Source of the DNA: Purpureocillium takamizusanense
Lineage: Eukaryota; Ascomycota; Sordariomycetes; Hypocreales; Ophiocordycipitaceae
Assembly (NCBI RefSeq): GCF_022605165.1
Contig: NC_063075.1
Location: 1,984,001 to 2,048,000, forward strand
Length of the DNA stretch: 64,000 nt
Direction: 5' to 3'
Below the pieces are notes generated by a model. It was not told the origin of the DNA, did not search any database, and was given only the letters and a program-made list of their open reading frames with translations. Each line of letters starts with the position of its first letter. Within the stretch, counting starts at the first letter, position 1. Shown here one piece after another: positions 1-12,150 of the stretch. A program made the position numbers and the translations under genes.

Positions 1-1803
1 AATGACCACCAGCATATATTTGCTGCCGCGGCAGTGGCACCAGCCGCCGCAGCTCGTTTGCCAGGCAGGAGAACGCAGCCCAAGCAACCTGGAAGGCCAG
101 GCCTCCTCGTACTCGTTCGCGCGCAACCTCGGCCACACAAGTGTCGCTGCCACCCCCCTAATACAATACTGTACGTGCTGTGCTGTAGGTAGGTACTTCT
201 GGAAGCACCGGGCACGCCCACCACGCCCACCGTTGTCTTATTAAAGGGAAAATTCGAAAAGTGCGCTAAGTGCTCGGTGGCCGGTGTGTGATTTCCGCCC
301 CCCTCCATCCTCCCCCGGGCCCCTTCCTTCACCTTGCTCCCTGGCATCCTTGCCCCTCGATTTGACAGGGACCTGGGCTGGCGATGGGTAGCAGTAAAAA
401 ATTTTCACTGCGCCTCTCCCGCCTTCTCATTTCGCAATTTCGTATGATGAAGCACGAAGACGACGAGATATGTTGCACACGCGGCCTCGGCCGTGCTATT
501 CACACACTCACAAACAACAACGAGGCGTAGTCGGTCCTGGCAAGCGACGACATGTAAGCCCGCGCGCCGCCGTGACTCACAGCCTACCACCTCGCTCATG
601 TATCGTCTCCCAACGCACAATGCCCTTGAGCTGTATTGATGTCCAAAGATGGCCTCGCTGGCGAATGGCTGTCGGAGACGGGCGACCAGCCCCCAGCGCG
701 ATTGGCGAGGCGTGCAGACACGTCTGTTTCGGGGGGGCCGCACCCCTGCCCGCGCCTAGCCCCAACCATTCGCCGGCAGTGCAGACGTCAAAAACATCAG
801 AGAGACTGACTCCATTATATTCCACCAAAAATAGGGATATATCGAGCGGTCTGTAAATGGCCGCCAGCAAGAAATGCTGACCGACACTTTGGACAGAGTG
901 GCCTTCTCGGTGTTTCTTCGAGGCGGCGGTAACGCGATGCACGGGACGAAGCACCAAGCGCCCATGTCCGTCCTCCGGAAAGCGCTGGCGATGACAAGGT
1001 GAGCCGAGAGGGCACGACCAAGCAGCAGGTCGCACTGCCGTCGTCCAAACTGACGCAGCATGTCGGACGTCAATCATCATGCGAGCAGCGGCACCTTCTG
1101 GACCCGACGGCGCCAAGGGCGTGCGACAGGGAGATGCTTGCCTTACGGCGCGCTGATTTGTACCTACATTGCAGGACGCAGCAGGATGACGTCTAGTGTC
1201 GCCGGCACAACACAGCCCCTGGGGGACACAAGAAGAGGGTATGTAAATTTGGATGCCCGTCTTGTCGTCACGAAGAATGATCAGCCAGCAGTGGGTGCCA
1301 CCGCTGCCTGTCGCCTGTTCGGGGAGACGTGACACTGCTCTGTGTGTTCTTTGGTGCGTGCAAGGCAACCAGAACAGAACGTCCCACGGGCACCAAGGTG
1401 TGCGAGATACGGTACCCTAGGCAGGCAGCATCGGTTCCACCAGCCTCACACGATGCCGTGGACTGGAAGGCCGCCATCGGGGGTGGTCATGGAGACTCCC
1501 ATCAGCCTTGGTGGCCCGCCCTCGAAGCACGAGGATTCAGCAGCAAGCCGCCTCCCGAGTACTACGGAAGGAACTCTGCCCAGACTCCCGCCGTGGCACA
1601 AGGCCTTGCGACGGACAGACGGCGAAACGCCAGCCGCCGCGCAGGAGGCCGCTCCGTCGCCTGTCCCGCGAATGCGAGGATACCCAATGAGTCCGGGTTG
1701 TCTGCCTCACTCACGCTTGCATCGTCGGGTGGCGTGCGCCGGCGAGCGCGCGTCCACCTCCGGAGACGCCATTTCGAGTATGATGCAGCGAGCAGCAAGC
1801 AGG

Positions 1804-1832
1804 GCTGCTGCTGCTGCTGCTGCTGCTGCTGC
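1804..1832. repeat. GCT trinucleotide microsatellite
   Basis: About nine and a half perfect GCT units. Both strands stay open across it, which produces long Ala, Cys or Gln runs in otherwise unconvincing frames, so it should not be taken as evidence of coding. Confidence 0.9.
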
Positions 1833-2210
1833 AAGCAGAGGAATCTTTTCTTGATGCAGCGGATCCCCGTCATGCCTGCGCGCGTGCACCCCTCCGGTTC
1901 CAGCTAACGTGCTATTCGATGCCTTACTGCAACCACGTCACACAGCTGGACCATGGGCAAGAAGATCCTTGGTAGATGACCCCTCTTGTTTGCAGAAAAG
2001 TATTATCCATGTTTAAGAGGTCAGCGCAGGCCCAGGGCCGGCCCTCTTTTTCGAAAGATAGCACTGTCACGCAGGTTTGCAAACGCACGTCATTGTGAGC
2101 ACGCCCAGTTGTTTGGTCATTGGGCATCTATCTATCGACAGGCGCCACCACATCAGGCACGCCGCTGCGCAGGAGCACGCGGACTGATGGCGAGACGAGA
2201 CGTCGCATCA

Positions 2211-2252
2211 AGAAAGAAAACAAACGAAGGAAAGAAAGAAAGAAAGAAAAAA
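2211..2252. repeat. GAAA-type purine microsatellite
   Basis: An imperfect run of GAAA units ending in an A-tract. It is followed by a pyrimidine-rich segment. No gene is attached to it. Confidence 0.8.
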
Positions 2253-4303
2253 ACGTTGTCTCGTCTCTTTTCGCTTTTGCTTTTCCCAACTTTGCCCCTC
2301 CCGCGCACCACCCGCGGGACAGACAGGGGCGTGCAAGGGGTGACGCCGGGCTATTGTTTTGGTTTCCAGCTTTCTGATTTGTTTTTGTTGCCCACTATTG
2401 TCTGAGATCCGCTGTTGAGCCGCCCGCCCGCCTGCGCGCGCCCACTTGTAAACTTGTAAGTTACTAATGGCCCCAGCTCCGAAATGGGGGGGGCTTGACA
2501 TCTCTTGCTGACTGCCGAGTTCCACGTGTGATGGCGGGCTTTTTTGTGGCGGTGCACAGCTGCTGCCACATTACGTACAGGGGTACCACGTACCCGCGCC
2601 TCGTGTCCGTGCCCGCGCCCGCGCAGGTGCCTGTGCCTGTGGCCCCCCCCCCCTGCACGCACGCCGACGCCGAATACCACAGCACGTGACGGTACCAGCC
2701 TGTCGGGACGGGCCTTGCGCCACCAGAAATCGCTTGCTCCACCTCCGGCCGGCACGACGGGCTTCCCAACCCGTCAACGTCGACTTACACGTTCCTCGAC
2801 GTCCCAACTGGTTGGACACGTCCCATCTTCTTCCGCCTTCCATCCCTTGCCAGCTGCACTTGTTATTGGTTCCCCTTTTCGTCCAGAATCTTTTCTCTTT
2901 CTTAACCAGCTTTTTAAGCGCGGCGGGGTGCATGCGTCATGCACCTACCAAGTGAGTATCGACGACTGGCGGCAATCGCCACACATCACTAGGACCGCGA
3001 TGCGTCATCGCAACTCGCGTTCATGGCAGGTCACTTCGCCTCCACTTGGCTTTTGTCGAGCCCTCCCTTTTTTTCTTTTTTTTTTTTGCCCCTTCGCCTA
3101 CGATTCTCATCTCCTTTTGTCCTCACTGATGCTCTCCTTGCCAGGGTGAACCTGCGTGCATGATCCCCCGTTGCTCGACTGTTTCATTAACGATGAGTCA
3201 CGGTGTGAACCCTCGCTCTACAGGTAGCCTACGAATTACACACCCCCTGTACTACGACAGTAATCGCCGCACCAGCTCTCTTGTGCGAGGCAGAAACCGG
3301 TCCTTGCGTGCTTACGTCGGACTTTCACGGCGCGTTGTATCATCCGTGACGCGTCGCATGGTGGCCCCGGAGGGAGGAGAGTGGTCAGCCCAGCAACGAA
3401 CCACCTACGTTAGGTCGTACTCGAAGCCTGCCCGGCAGGCAGCAGGGTGTTTACGAGTCGCCGTCGCATACGTACGGTGTCCTCGGTTGTCTGACAGACG
3501 CGATCGGGGCATCATCTTGGCCGCCACCGCAGGAACAAGGTGGCGCGACGCGCAGACATTGGCCGGACACAACACAGCCGTTCACGTGCCACGGACGATC
3601 TCGCGGAGGTATCGGCGACAAGCGCCCTGAACTTTTACGAGGGCCAATAGTAGCCTCATAGTGCCGCGCATACGAGTCTGCCTTGCCCATGATCCTCGTC
3701 GGCTGCCTGGCGGGTGCGAAGAGTCACGCCAGGTATGGCTGCGTTCTCGAGACAGCATCCCCGGCTGTTGCTTGCTTGTCTGGATAACGGCACGCCCGCG
3801 ACGTATCGCAGCGTCGGCCAGGAGGGCCAGGCTTCGTATCTTCCATCATCTACGTGCGCGTGTCGCACATCGCACTGGGCCATCGTTAAGACACCAGACA
3901 TATCCTCTGCAGCCCGTGACCGCAGCGCGGGCCCTTCGCCACCGTGATGTCCATATGCTGAATCGCACCATGCCCGACCCGTCCGATGCCACGAGCTCAT
4001 TACGCCAAGAACTCGCTTTGCGGCATCTGTTTGTGTAGACGCTGTACTTCGTAGACTCTGTCAGAGGCCTGCTCCCCTCCAGCTCGGTTGTGGTATGGTG
4101 GCGGCCGATGCTGTACAGCCGGTTATCACTCCCTATCGCGTTTCCGTTTTCGGATACCAATTACAATCTTCGAATCCGCAGCTCGACGCTTTCTACATCT
4201 TTCAGGGGTTCTCGTGCGACGATGCTATACAACCGTGGTCAAATTACGTATCGGTCACCGTGTAGCGGACGACGACACAGGTCAATCAATGCTTTTGTAC
4301 CAA

Positions 4304-4447
4304 ACCAAATACGAACCGCCAATATGCATCTCGTGTACAAAGGAAACCCAGACCAAGTATGAACCGCCAATAGACATCCAGTGTACAAAGGAAACCCAGA
4401 TCAAAAATGAACCGCGCCAATATGCTGCCAGTGTACAACCAAGAAAC
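4304..4447. repeat. 48-bp tandem repeat, three copies
   Basis: Three head-to-tail copies start at about 4304, 4352 and 4400. Copies 1 and 2 are very similar; copy 3 is more diverged, with a small internal insertion. Each unit contains a GAACCGCC core and a GTGTACAA segment. The period is a multiple of three, so one plus-strand frame (4088-4609) reads a 16-residue repeat (TKYEPPI....CTKETQ). The rest of that frame does not look like a known protein, so I record a DNA repeat and not a gene. There are no unique spacers, so it is not a CRISPR array. Confidence 0.85.
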
Positions 4448-4660
4448 CCTCTTTCCAAACGCCGCCATACCCAACGCCCGACTCCGTCGCCTCGTATGTC
4501 CCCCGGAAATTCTGCACATCTCGCCCCCAGTAAAGCCAAACTACTGCTGTGCGGCGGGGCGCACAAACAGTTCTTCCCCACCACGAACTCTCACTTCAGA
4601 GGGGGTTAGCGGCGAACGTGATCTACAACGGTTCTTGTAGGGGACTTACATCGTGAGAGT

Positions 4661-5296
4661 TCATCGGGAAAGAGTGAGCAGGGCCGGGTGGATCGCCTCG
4701 GGGCTGGCGACCTGAGCAGCAGCCGTGGCGCGCTGGGGCACCATGGAGCACCTCTTGCCGTGCATCATGCACCCGAGGCAGCAGAGGGTGTTGATGTTCT
4801 CGGCGCCCGGGTGCCTGGCGACGATGCAGTTGATGCCAAGCTTGTCGCAGCGCTTGCATCTGCGGTCGCGGGCCACCACGCACCCGTTGTTGTTGATGCG
4901 GTGGCTCTTCAGGTGGCTGAGCGCCCGCGACCGCGGCACCACCTTGAGGCATCGCTGGCAACGGCGGTGGTAGGCGCCGGCCGCGATGGTGTTTGCCTCA
5001 ATGTCGGCTGAGGCGTCCAGGAGGAAGCTGGAGTGCTCCAGCTCCAGGCTGCTGCTCCTGCTGCTGCTCGAGTCCCCCCCGCGTCGGGACCCAAACGACG
5101 GGGAAGCCGGGTCGAAGACCGACTTGGAGTCGTCCCCTTTGTCGAAGAGGACGGAGGGGGACTCGGCCCCGGGGTTCGGCACTGAGGCCTCTCTGGTGCG
5201 ACCAGAGGCGACGGGATGATCCCGTGCGCCTCTGCCGAAATCAATGGGGATGGGAGTCACGGGACTCTCCATCTCCATGACCTTGAACAGTGACAT
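4661..5296 (-). CDS. Cys-rich putative zinc-binding protein of unknown function
   Basis: An uninterrupted frame of 211 residues starting at an ATG (MSLFKVMEMES). I do not recognise the family. The first half is Ser/Pro/Asp-rich and probably disordered. From about residue 127 it becomes dense in Cys and His: a CQRC pair, an HLKSH motif, a CKRC pair, then a CCLGC and GKRC stretch near residue 180. The spacing suggests two or more bound zinc ions, but it does not match the Zn2Cys6 or classical C2H2 consensus. A basic stretch between the Cys pairs would suit nucleic-acid binding. The composition is protein-like and the opposite frames are less convincing. No neighbour gives functional context. 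It may be a lineage-specific regulator; that is inference. Confidence 0.6.
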   Translation of the reverse strand: MSLFKVMEMESPVTPIPIDFGRGARDHPVASGRTREASVPNPGAESPSVLFDKGDDSKSVFDPASPSFGSRRGGDSSSSRSSSLELEHSSFLLDASADIEANTIAAGAYHRRCQRCLKVVPRSRALSHLKSHRINNNGCVVARDRRCKRCDKLGINCIVARHPGAENINTLCCLGCMMHGKRCSMVPQRATAAAQVASPEAIHPALLTLSR

Positions 5297-7782
5297 GACA
5301 ATGTTAGTAGTCCGCTAGGAGCGATTCGCCCTTGAGCCCAGGCGAGGGGCAAGAACAAGAAAGGAAACGGCTGCATAGTATGCTTACCTCTGATCCGTGA
5401 CCAGGTGTCTCGGGCATTTTGAAAATGCCAGGCGTGTCTCGCTGTCTGACTGAAGAATAATGGTGATGGGTGACGGCGAAGACACTGATGACAATGGTAG
5501 AATCTGTCCGATGCAAGACGAGAACAGGAGGGCCATCCTCGCTCTTAAGTAGGAAACTGGGCGATTGTTTACCTCTCTGTTTCCAAGGGCTTTGATAAAG
5601 GTTTGAGAGTCGACAAACCCTATGTTCAGGAAGGTTTATTGACTTATGCCGCCAAACGAAGCGGTGCGAAAGCCGGGGAAGCAGCTAGGCGTCGCAGCAG
5701 CGGGTCGAACCTGCACTTGCGCCAGTGGTACGAACACAATTGCAGCAGGTGGCTTTGATTGTCTCTTCTCCCCCATTGTTCTTCGTAATTGGTGCCATGT
5801 TTTCGAGCTCGTGGCGCCATCACATCACTCGTTTGCAGTTTGGGTGGCTGGCTTCCCGTATCAGCGGCCCGCAGCACACTGCGCAGCCTGATCAGCAGAT
5901 GGCCTGCAATGTTGTCATCGAGCTGCTAGATACCAAGGCACGACTGTAAATTTTTAATTTAGATGCCTCTACAAGCTGCGTTTGGTGCCCATTGTCCTAT
6001 TAGGTTGCAGTTCGCAAGAAAGGGTCAAAGTGTCCAAAGGGTCGCGCTCCTCCAGCCCTCGTCCGTCACGCTCCGAAAATCGGTCAGCTTAGGAGTTGCA
6101 GTGGCTCAAAATGGACAACTAAACTGGTGTCATCCCCATTTACAGTTGAGACCATTCATCGCCTCAATTTTAATGCTCGTCGAGGACGCCTCGTGCCTGC
6201 CGCCACATATATACGCTCGGGTGATTGTCCAGAGAGTGGAGCGCCCCTACCAGAGTACAGAAGACAAAGGAAACAAGGGCGCAACTACCGCGAAATCTAT
6301 CTTGTATTGACTTTAGCCCGTCCTGACTGGCTTGCTTCCCAGCCAAAGCTTCAATCAGGCTCGGTCGTGGAATAAGTCGTCACCATGTGGTCGAGGCACA
6401 GTGCCACTCTGTAGATTAGAGGGAACCCCCTTCCTCAATACATGGGATGGAGCCTCCAAATCTTGAGAAGGAAGATCTCTTCTCCATGCTTTAGCCGCCC
6501 AAAAGTATCCTACTAGAACCAACACTATCGTTGCCGTGGTATGTGCACCCGGAGGTCATAGGGGCCCGATTGGTCTTGTTAAGTGCCTTTTCAGCAAAGG
6601 GCTTACGGCAGCCTGCAGCTTCCTCCTTCCAATAAGTGCCGCTTCCGCAATGACGGTCCCTTTCTGCACAGAAGGAAACCTCATTTCGATGGCACGACTG
6701 GTCCACTCCCGAAACGTGCAAGCTTACTTCCTCTCGGCTGCCCTTGGGGCCGCTCTCGAACGCATGCCCAGTCGCTAACCACCAGTCTGCTGCAACCGAC
6801 GGCTGCCTTTACGCTCCATGGGTTTGGTCGACTCTACCCCGATGACATGGAATCTTTGCAAGCTTCAGAAAATTTAGCCCGCATTGAGTAAGGAAGTGAC
6901 GTTCATTCGTGCCGTGGATGTCCGTCCATCACCGCTTGCGTCGCGTTCTCTGCGCTCCGAGTTTCGCGGAAGTCATTGATACATAGACTCGCAGAAAATC
7001 ATATCAAAGTATTTCGTAGGTTGAATCTATAATCTCACATTTTGTGTTATTCTAGCTACGTGCAAATTGTGCTCAGAATCCTGCGGCAAAGTCCCGGTGC
7101 TTGTCGTTTTGCCCGACACGGAGGCTCCTCCCTCCCCCCTTGTGCACCCGGCACATTGAGCTGTGTATTCTAGGCACTATTTTTTTTTTAGCAACTGCAC
7201 GGCTCTAGCGACTATATTCAAGCGCTTCTATATGCTTCCCGAATCGACTCTAAACCTCAACACTGTCTCGTATTGGTCCATTTGCCGGGTGTGTTGCCCT
7301 GAAGGAAATGACTGATCACCGCCATCATTTCGCATTCAAGGGGTAGCATACGAGGATAAGAAACGGATTTCCGAGAAGAACGTGTGGTAATTAGGCAAAG
7401 GAATGGGCGTCCGAACTGTAGATGATGTTCTGGCGCGTACGGGCGCCGCCATGGGTCTCAGCCGTTGATGTACATCATCTGGAATGCAAGGCTTTTTGCG
7501 CGCGTCGCGATTTGGATACCCTGCTCACAACATTTCACTCGCGGTTAATTGTCCATCTTCAAGGGATAGATGCATTTCCTAACTACTACGCGAACCGCCC
7601 AGCCCAACAAAGTTTCCGGGGTCAATAAACAATATGTCGATACAAGCAAATGACAACCATGCGTATGAACGATTCCCAACTCCGTTACCCTGTAAAGTCA
7701 AGTACCCAGGCAGACCCAATGCTCCACGGTGAGCCGTTTATCCACAGTCCCATCTTATTTCAGGCAATGCGCTTCGCTACCT
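5297..7782. other. Intergenic stretch, nothing supported
   Basis: Roughly 2.5 kb without a credible gene. Base composition becomes more balanced around 6950-7320, but not AT-rich enough to call a RIP block. Short frames lack domains, introns or signals. Confidence 0.5.
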
Positions 7783-8631
7783 CTACAGCATAAACGCCAG
7801 ACCAGCGGCAGCACCAAGAAGGTTGAGGGCAACCGTCTTCTTGTCCGAGCCGGCCTGGACAGGGACGGTGTTGTTGGCCACACGGGTGTGGGAAGGGTAT
7901 TGCTTGGGCGACTCAGTGAAGCCGGTAGGACGGTAATGCGGCGCCGAGGTGGGCTCTGGGTGAGGCTGAGGGTAAGGCTCGGGCTTGGGGTGGTGAGGGG
8001 CGGGGCAGTGGTGGCAAGGCTCCTCAGGCTTGCAGTCGTCGTCCTTGCAAATAACCTTCTTGCCGCAGTCCTCACCATCGCACTCCTCGAACTTGCACTT
8101 GTCGTCGTGGCAAGCCCACTTCTTCTCGCACTCGTGACCGTGGCACTTGGGGAAGACACACTTGCCGTCGTGGCAGACAATCTTGCGCCTGCACTCCTCG
8201 CCGTTACACTTGCGGTAGTGGCACTCCTTGCCGTTGCAGACGACGAGCTTGTGGTGGTCGTCGTCCTTGCCGCAGGGCTCGGCGCGGCAGTGGTCGTCCT
8301 CGCAGACAACGCGGTGATGCTCGCACTTGTCACAGTGCTCCTCGGGCGCGCACCAGTCGCCGTGGCAGACGATCTTCTTGTGCTTGTGCTTCTCCTCCTC
8401 CTCCTTCTCCGGGCAGTACTCCTTGGTGTGGGTCACGACCTTGGTCCACTTCTTGCCGATGGGACAGTCGTGAACATCAGGTGGGCAGGTCGTGATGGTG
8501 CCAATGTGAGTGCTGGTGACGGTCTCGGTGATGGTGTTGGGCTTCTCCGTGATGGTGGCATTGGGGTAGGGGTTACCGGCCAGGGCCAGGGAGCTGGCCC
8601 CGATGGTAAGGAGAAGACTCGACAGTTGCAT
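7783..8631 (-). CDS. Secreted Cys/His-rich repeat protein, probable GPI anchor
   Basis: A 282-residue intronless frame. I place the start at the ATG that opens a clear signal peptide (residues 1-18, MQLSSLLLTIGASSLALA); the frame remains open upstream, but that part has no signal-like start. After a Thr-rich segment with an N-glycosylation site, residues of about 95-215 form a repeated Cys pattern of roughly C-x4-C units alternating with charged His/Asp/Glu/Lys stretches (VCHGDWC, VCEDDHC, VCNGKEC, VCHDGKC, ACHDDKC, ICKDDDC). A Pro-rich linker follows, then a hydrophobic C-terminus (about the last 16 residues) typical of GPI-anchored wall proteins. The regular Cys and His suggest disulfide stacking or metal binding at the cell surface. 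Function is unknown. A TATA-like element lies about 155 bp upstream. Confidence 0.8.
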   Translation of the reverse strand: MQLSSLLLTIGASSLALAGNPYPNATITEKPNTITETVTSTHIGTITTCPPDVHDCPIGKKWTKVVTHTKEYCPEKEEEEKHKHKKIVCHGDWCAPEEHCDKCEHHRVVCEDDHCRAEPCGKDDDHHKLVVCNGKECHYRKCNGEECRRKIVCHDGKCVFPKCHGHECEKKWACHDDKCKFEECDGEDCGKKVICKDDDCKPEEPCHHCPAPHHPKPEPYPQPHPEPTSAPHYRPTGFTESPKQYPSHTRVANNTVPVQAGSDKKTVALNLLGAAAGLAFML

Positions 8632-8785
8632 GGTTGTGTTTTGGACTACTCCGAAGGAATGACTAAGGTAAGAACAGTAATGAATGGCAGGTCCTGGGGA
8701 TCCTGAAGCGAGCGACTGGAAGCTGGGCCGGTTAGTGGGTTGCTGAGGAGGGAAGAGAGGCATTGGCCAGGGCGACCTGACAACA

Positions 8786-8791
8786 TTTATA
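8786..8791 (-). promoter_or_regulatory. TATA-like element upstream of the Cys-rich surface protein
   Basis: TATAAA on the minus strand about 155 bp before the chosen ATG at 8631. Distance and orientation fit a core promoter with a 5' leader of roughly 120 nt. This is inference only. Confidence 0.4.
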
Positions 8792-8796
8792 ACTCG

Positions 8797-11700
8797 GCGG
8801 CGGACGCGTGAGTGATTCGCGGTTGGGCTTTCCTTCGTGTTTCTGCTGCACCGCGACGCCGGATCGACCCGACCAATGGCCTGGTAAGACGTCGAGTGCC
8901 ATGCTGAGCCAAAGGCTGAGGCGGGGGATTGTGTGTGGCTTCGCGAAGAATGTTTCGCTTTGCGCTTGCTCCAAGAGTCGTCGATGTTTTGTGTCTCAAC
9001 CCCACCTCGAGAGTCTAGCGTGTAATGTTGGTAAGGTCAGGAAGCTCGGGCTGTCGACGGATTCCAGATGTCGGTTCATCGGGAGGGGTGCCAACCCTGC
9101 AACCTCCAATCTGCTTCCATTCCAGCATTGGTCCCACGACCTTGGGACGGGCTGGCTGAGTCTCCTAGGCCAAATTGACATGAATCAGGCGAGCAAGCTT
9201 ACAGCTCTAACTCGCAAGTCTGCGAGCCTTGACCTGCGGGCTTTTGGCGTACGCTAGAGGTCATTGGGACATGGTGCTTCGTATCGAAGCCAGCTTTACG
9301 CAACTTGGCTGTCTGGCATCATAGCCAGGCATGGCCTCAGGAAGGCTCAGAACCTGGGTGCGCACACGCAGCGCGGAAGCCGCGTTACGCATGGCTTCGT
9401 CAGGATGCGTAGTATACATGCAATTCCTATCTCACTTGCGTTAACCATCTAACCCTGGTGGCATCGCATTGAAGACTCGTCGTACGTATTACTGGCAGGC
9501 CTTCGGCCAGGCTGTGGAGCTAACAGCTAAGTAGTGGGCGGGCGGGCGTTCAAGCGGTATCGGCACGCGACGCCTCCCGGGTGGACCATGGCGGGTCATG
9601 CAGGTCCTTGTTTTGGAGTTTTGTGCATTGTCGCGAAGGATGTCGTTCGTCTGCAGGCGGGGGGCCGAGACACGCGAATGGAGTAGGGAGAAGCGATTCG
9701 GCTGCCAGTGACGAATGGATCATGGGCAAACGCGACACACGGTTGTCTGTCGTCTGGCTGTATGGAACGCGTCTGAGATTATTGGACCCTGACGGTTCGC
9801 CGGCTTGCTGTTATTCCGTCTCCGATGTAAGTGATGTAGGGTAGCTCGAGTATCCTGGAAACCTGAAGTCAGCGACGACATCCCTAACACTTTGTCTGCT
9901 GTAGTACTGGCTGTTGATATCCTTCTGGCTTCACTTGTTTTTACTCTCATGCATTCGTATGTGTGTGCTGTTGTGGTTGACGACTGGCAAGTCTGCGCTG
10001 TGAGGACCAACATGGTTGTTCACATCAACATTTAAATGAATTAACACGAAGGTTGAATGGGTGACTAGCGCCCCTCACGCTCTTCCAATCTCGCAGGCAC
10101 ACGCGTGGTAAAACGGTCAGTTGTGCAACCCCAAACGACATAGTAACTACAGCAACTGCAATTTTGAATTATACTTTCTAACATGGATCCTGTTTACCCC
10201 CGGGGGGCCTTGCTGGCCGTTGGAACACGCATGCATCGTGGAGATTTAACCCGTTGAAGGCACTAAAGTCTGCGTAAAACTACTTGCAAGAATGTACTTC
10301 AGCTGCACATGGATGGCCAGGCGGGGGGGTTCGCGATCCCCTGTCAGATGCACTATGAAACGAAATTCGCACCGACCGAACAAATCTGGAGCTCTTGCTT
10401 CACGATCTCGATGGCTTGAAAGTTCCGCAGCCAAGCCGTGTTCCGACGCGTCTCGAGATGCAGAACCCCGCGCATCGTGGAATGCTGTCTCGGCGTATAA
10501 CACGCGTAGCGCGACTCGCCCGGTTCGTGAAACGCGAGTCGATCCACCGCCGTGGAATGGCGCACGAAATCGGCGCTCTTTGTACGAAAGTGAGGGCTCA
10601 TGTCGCGTCTCTATGACGCGGAAAAACTCAAGGCGCGCGACATCGCGTGGTCATGAAAAACATCGGGAACTCAGACAGTGGGGTGACATCCATTGCAAAT
10701 CACGACTCAGTGCCATGCGCAGGTGAGATCGCTGATCGAGACGCGTCGCTGATTGAATTTATGTTCACCGACAAGACGGACGAAGCAGTCCTGCAACACA
10801 CAGACGGTGCACGATGGTGGAAAGCCTCAATGACGTCTCCATGTCTTCGCGAGTCGCATGCCCTTGACGTCCGCAGAGGGCGTCGCACCACTGACAACCG
10901 CTGAACTGGTAACGAGGTGGCCATGAGGCTACAATCGGACCATTAATATACGCTAGACGCGTGCAAGCACACATGCTACCAATCGAACAGCATACGAAAT
11001 CTACCCAGACAAGATCTGCACTCGAGTGCTTGCCCCTGGACGAGCGTCGTCAAATCGAGGCCTGCCAGATCTCTTACAACGTGCAACAAGGAGTGCGCAC
11101 TGAAGGGGAAGGGATAGCAATGCCTGACAAGAAGCACCGACTCGAAGCCACTCGATTCGCGCACGGGGGGGTTTCTGGCCGTCCAGACCCGCTACCGCAG
11201 GCTATGAGGCCAGAAGGAAGCAGGCACGATTTGGTGCACATGTCGGCAGCTGACGGGTATCATGTCTGTCAAGCACGAACGGTAGGAGGGCAGCGCCAAC
11301 GATGCGCGGAGCACACAAGACGATGGTCATTACCTACGTAGAGGACGAGCACCCCCCTCTTGTCGCACTCTCTCGTGGCCAAAATTGTGGACCGTCTGAA
11401 TCCAGCCGACAAGAGTCAACCGAAAGAGGATTACGACTGCAACTGCACTGGTGAGCCACGTCTGAAACCGTTCTGCTTCCTAGGCAGGGCGAGGAGGCAG
11501 GGCATCGCGAAACGTATGGCCGGAAGTGGCCGAGGGTCGTGTCGGCTGAGAGGACCTTGGCCCCCGCAACGAAGCGTGACGGCAAGGGGGGCAAACGTCC
11601 CTAGTAGTAGATGGCGACTCTTTGGCCGGATTGGTATTACGCACCGCCAACTCTCCCTCGGCAGCCGACGACGTCTATTCGTGCTTGAAAGGCGACGAGG

Positions 11701-12056
11701 GCGTCTCCGAGCAGCCGATGGACAATGCTACGTGCCCCCTACGCAGTACAACATCCAGAGCCCACTACCAAGCGGGTAATTTGCCTGATTTTCTCCGGAA
11801 AGGGGGATGAGTAGCCGGGACATGTGCCTTGAGCCAAAGTCCAGATGGGTCTGCCATCTGCCGTTGTGCCGTGCCGGCAGGCGATGTGCGAGCCGTCGCA
11901 CCTCGGCGGGCTCCAAAAACACATAATGCGGAGTCAAGGCGACGCGGACGCCGTGCGGCGACAATGAACCGATGTGAAACAATCCCGACATCGTGCAAAC
12001 GCATACTTGAACTTCCTCAGTCGCATAGGAAGTACAGCATAACGAGCTCTGTGTCA
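8797..12056. other. Gene-poor stretch, nothing supported
   Basis: About 3.3 kb with many short overlapping frames on both strands, none with a recognisable domain, splice structure or biased composition. It probably contains promoter sequence for the flanking genes and non-coding DNA. Confidence 0.5.
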
Positions 12057-12062
12057 TATAAA
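12057..12062 (+). promoter_or_regulatory. TATA box of the MetE-like gene
   Basis: TATAAA about 90 bp before the ATG at 12151, with a pyrimidine-containing leader between. A plausible core promoter element. Confidence 0.45.
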
Positions 12063-12150
12063 CGCCTTTATCTGGGCCATATAGAAGCATACAGACGCCC
12101 TCGGAAACGAGAACAAACGTCCACTTGCAAAGCTCCAGGTCAACGCCATC

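Larger units (their letters stand above)
1..4660. other. Gene-poor stretch, no supported gene
   Basis: I see no open frame here with convincing protein-like composition. The longest frames (for example 577-1368 on the minus strand) lack introns, domains or a plausible start context and look like chance frames in GC-rich DNA. The stretch holds simple repeats (GCT run near 1804, GAAA run near 2211, pyrimidine-rich tract near 3060-3090) and a three-copy 48-bp tandem repeat near 4304-4447. Short lineage-specific or non-coding transcripts cannot be excluded. Confidence 0.5.

Noticed and set aside
577..1368. A 263-codon minus-strand open frame
   Set aside because: Low-complexity, His/Arg/Pro-rich composition without domain, intron or signal; several other frames over the same DNA are equally long, as happens in GC-rich DNA.
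4304..4447. CRISPR array
   Set aside because: Copies are directly adjacent with no unique spacers, and the genome is eukaryotic.
5690..5740. tRNA-like word (GGGTCGAACCTGC)
   Set aside because: It resembles a reversed T-arm, but I could not fold the neighbouring bases into acceptor, D and anticodon stems.
7729..8706. A 325-codon plus-strand frame opposite the Cys-rich protein
   Set aside because: It is a Leu/Val-rich antisense shadow caused by the repeated Cys/Asp/His codons of the real gene, which has a signal peptide and GPI tail.
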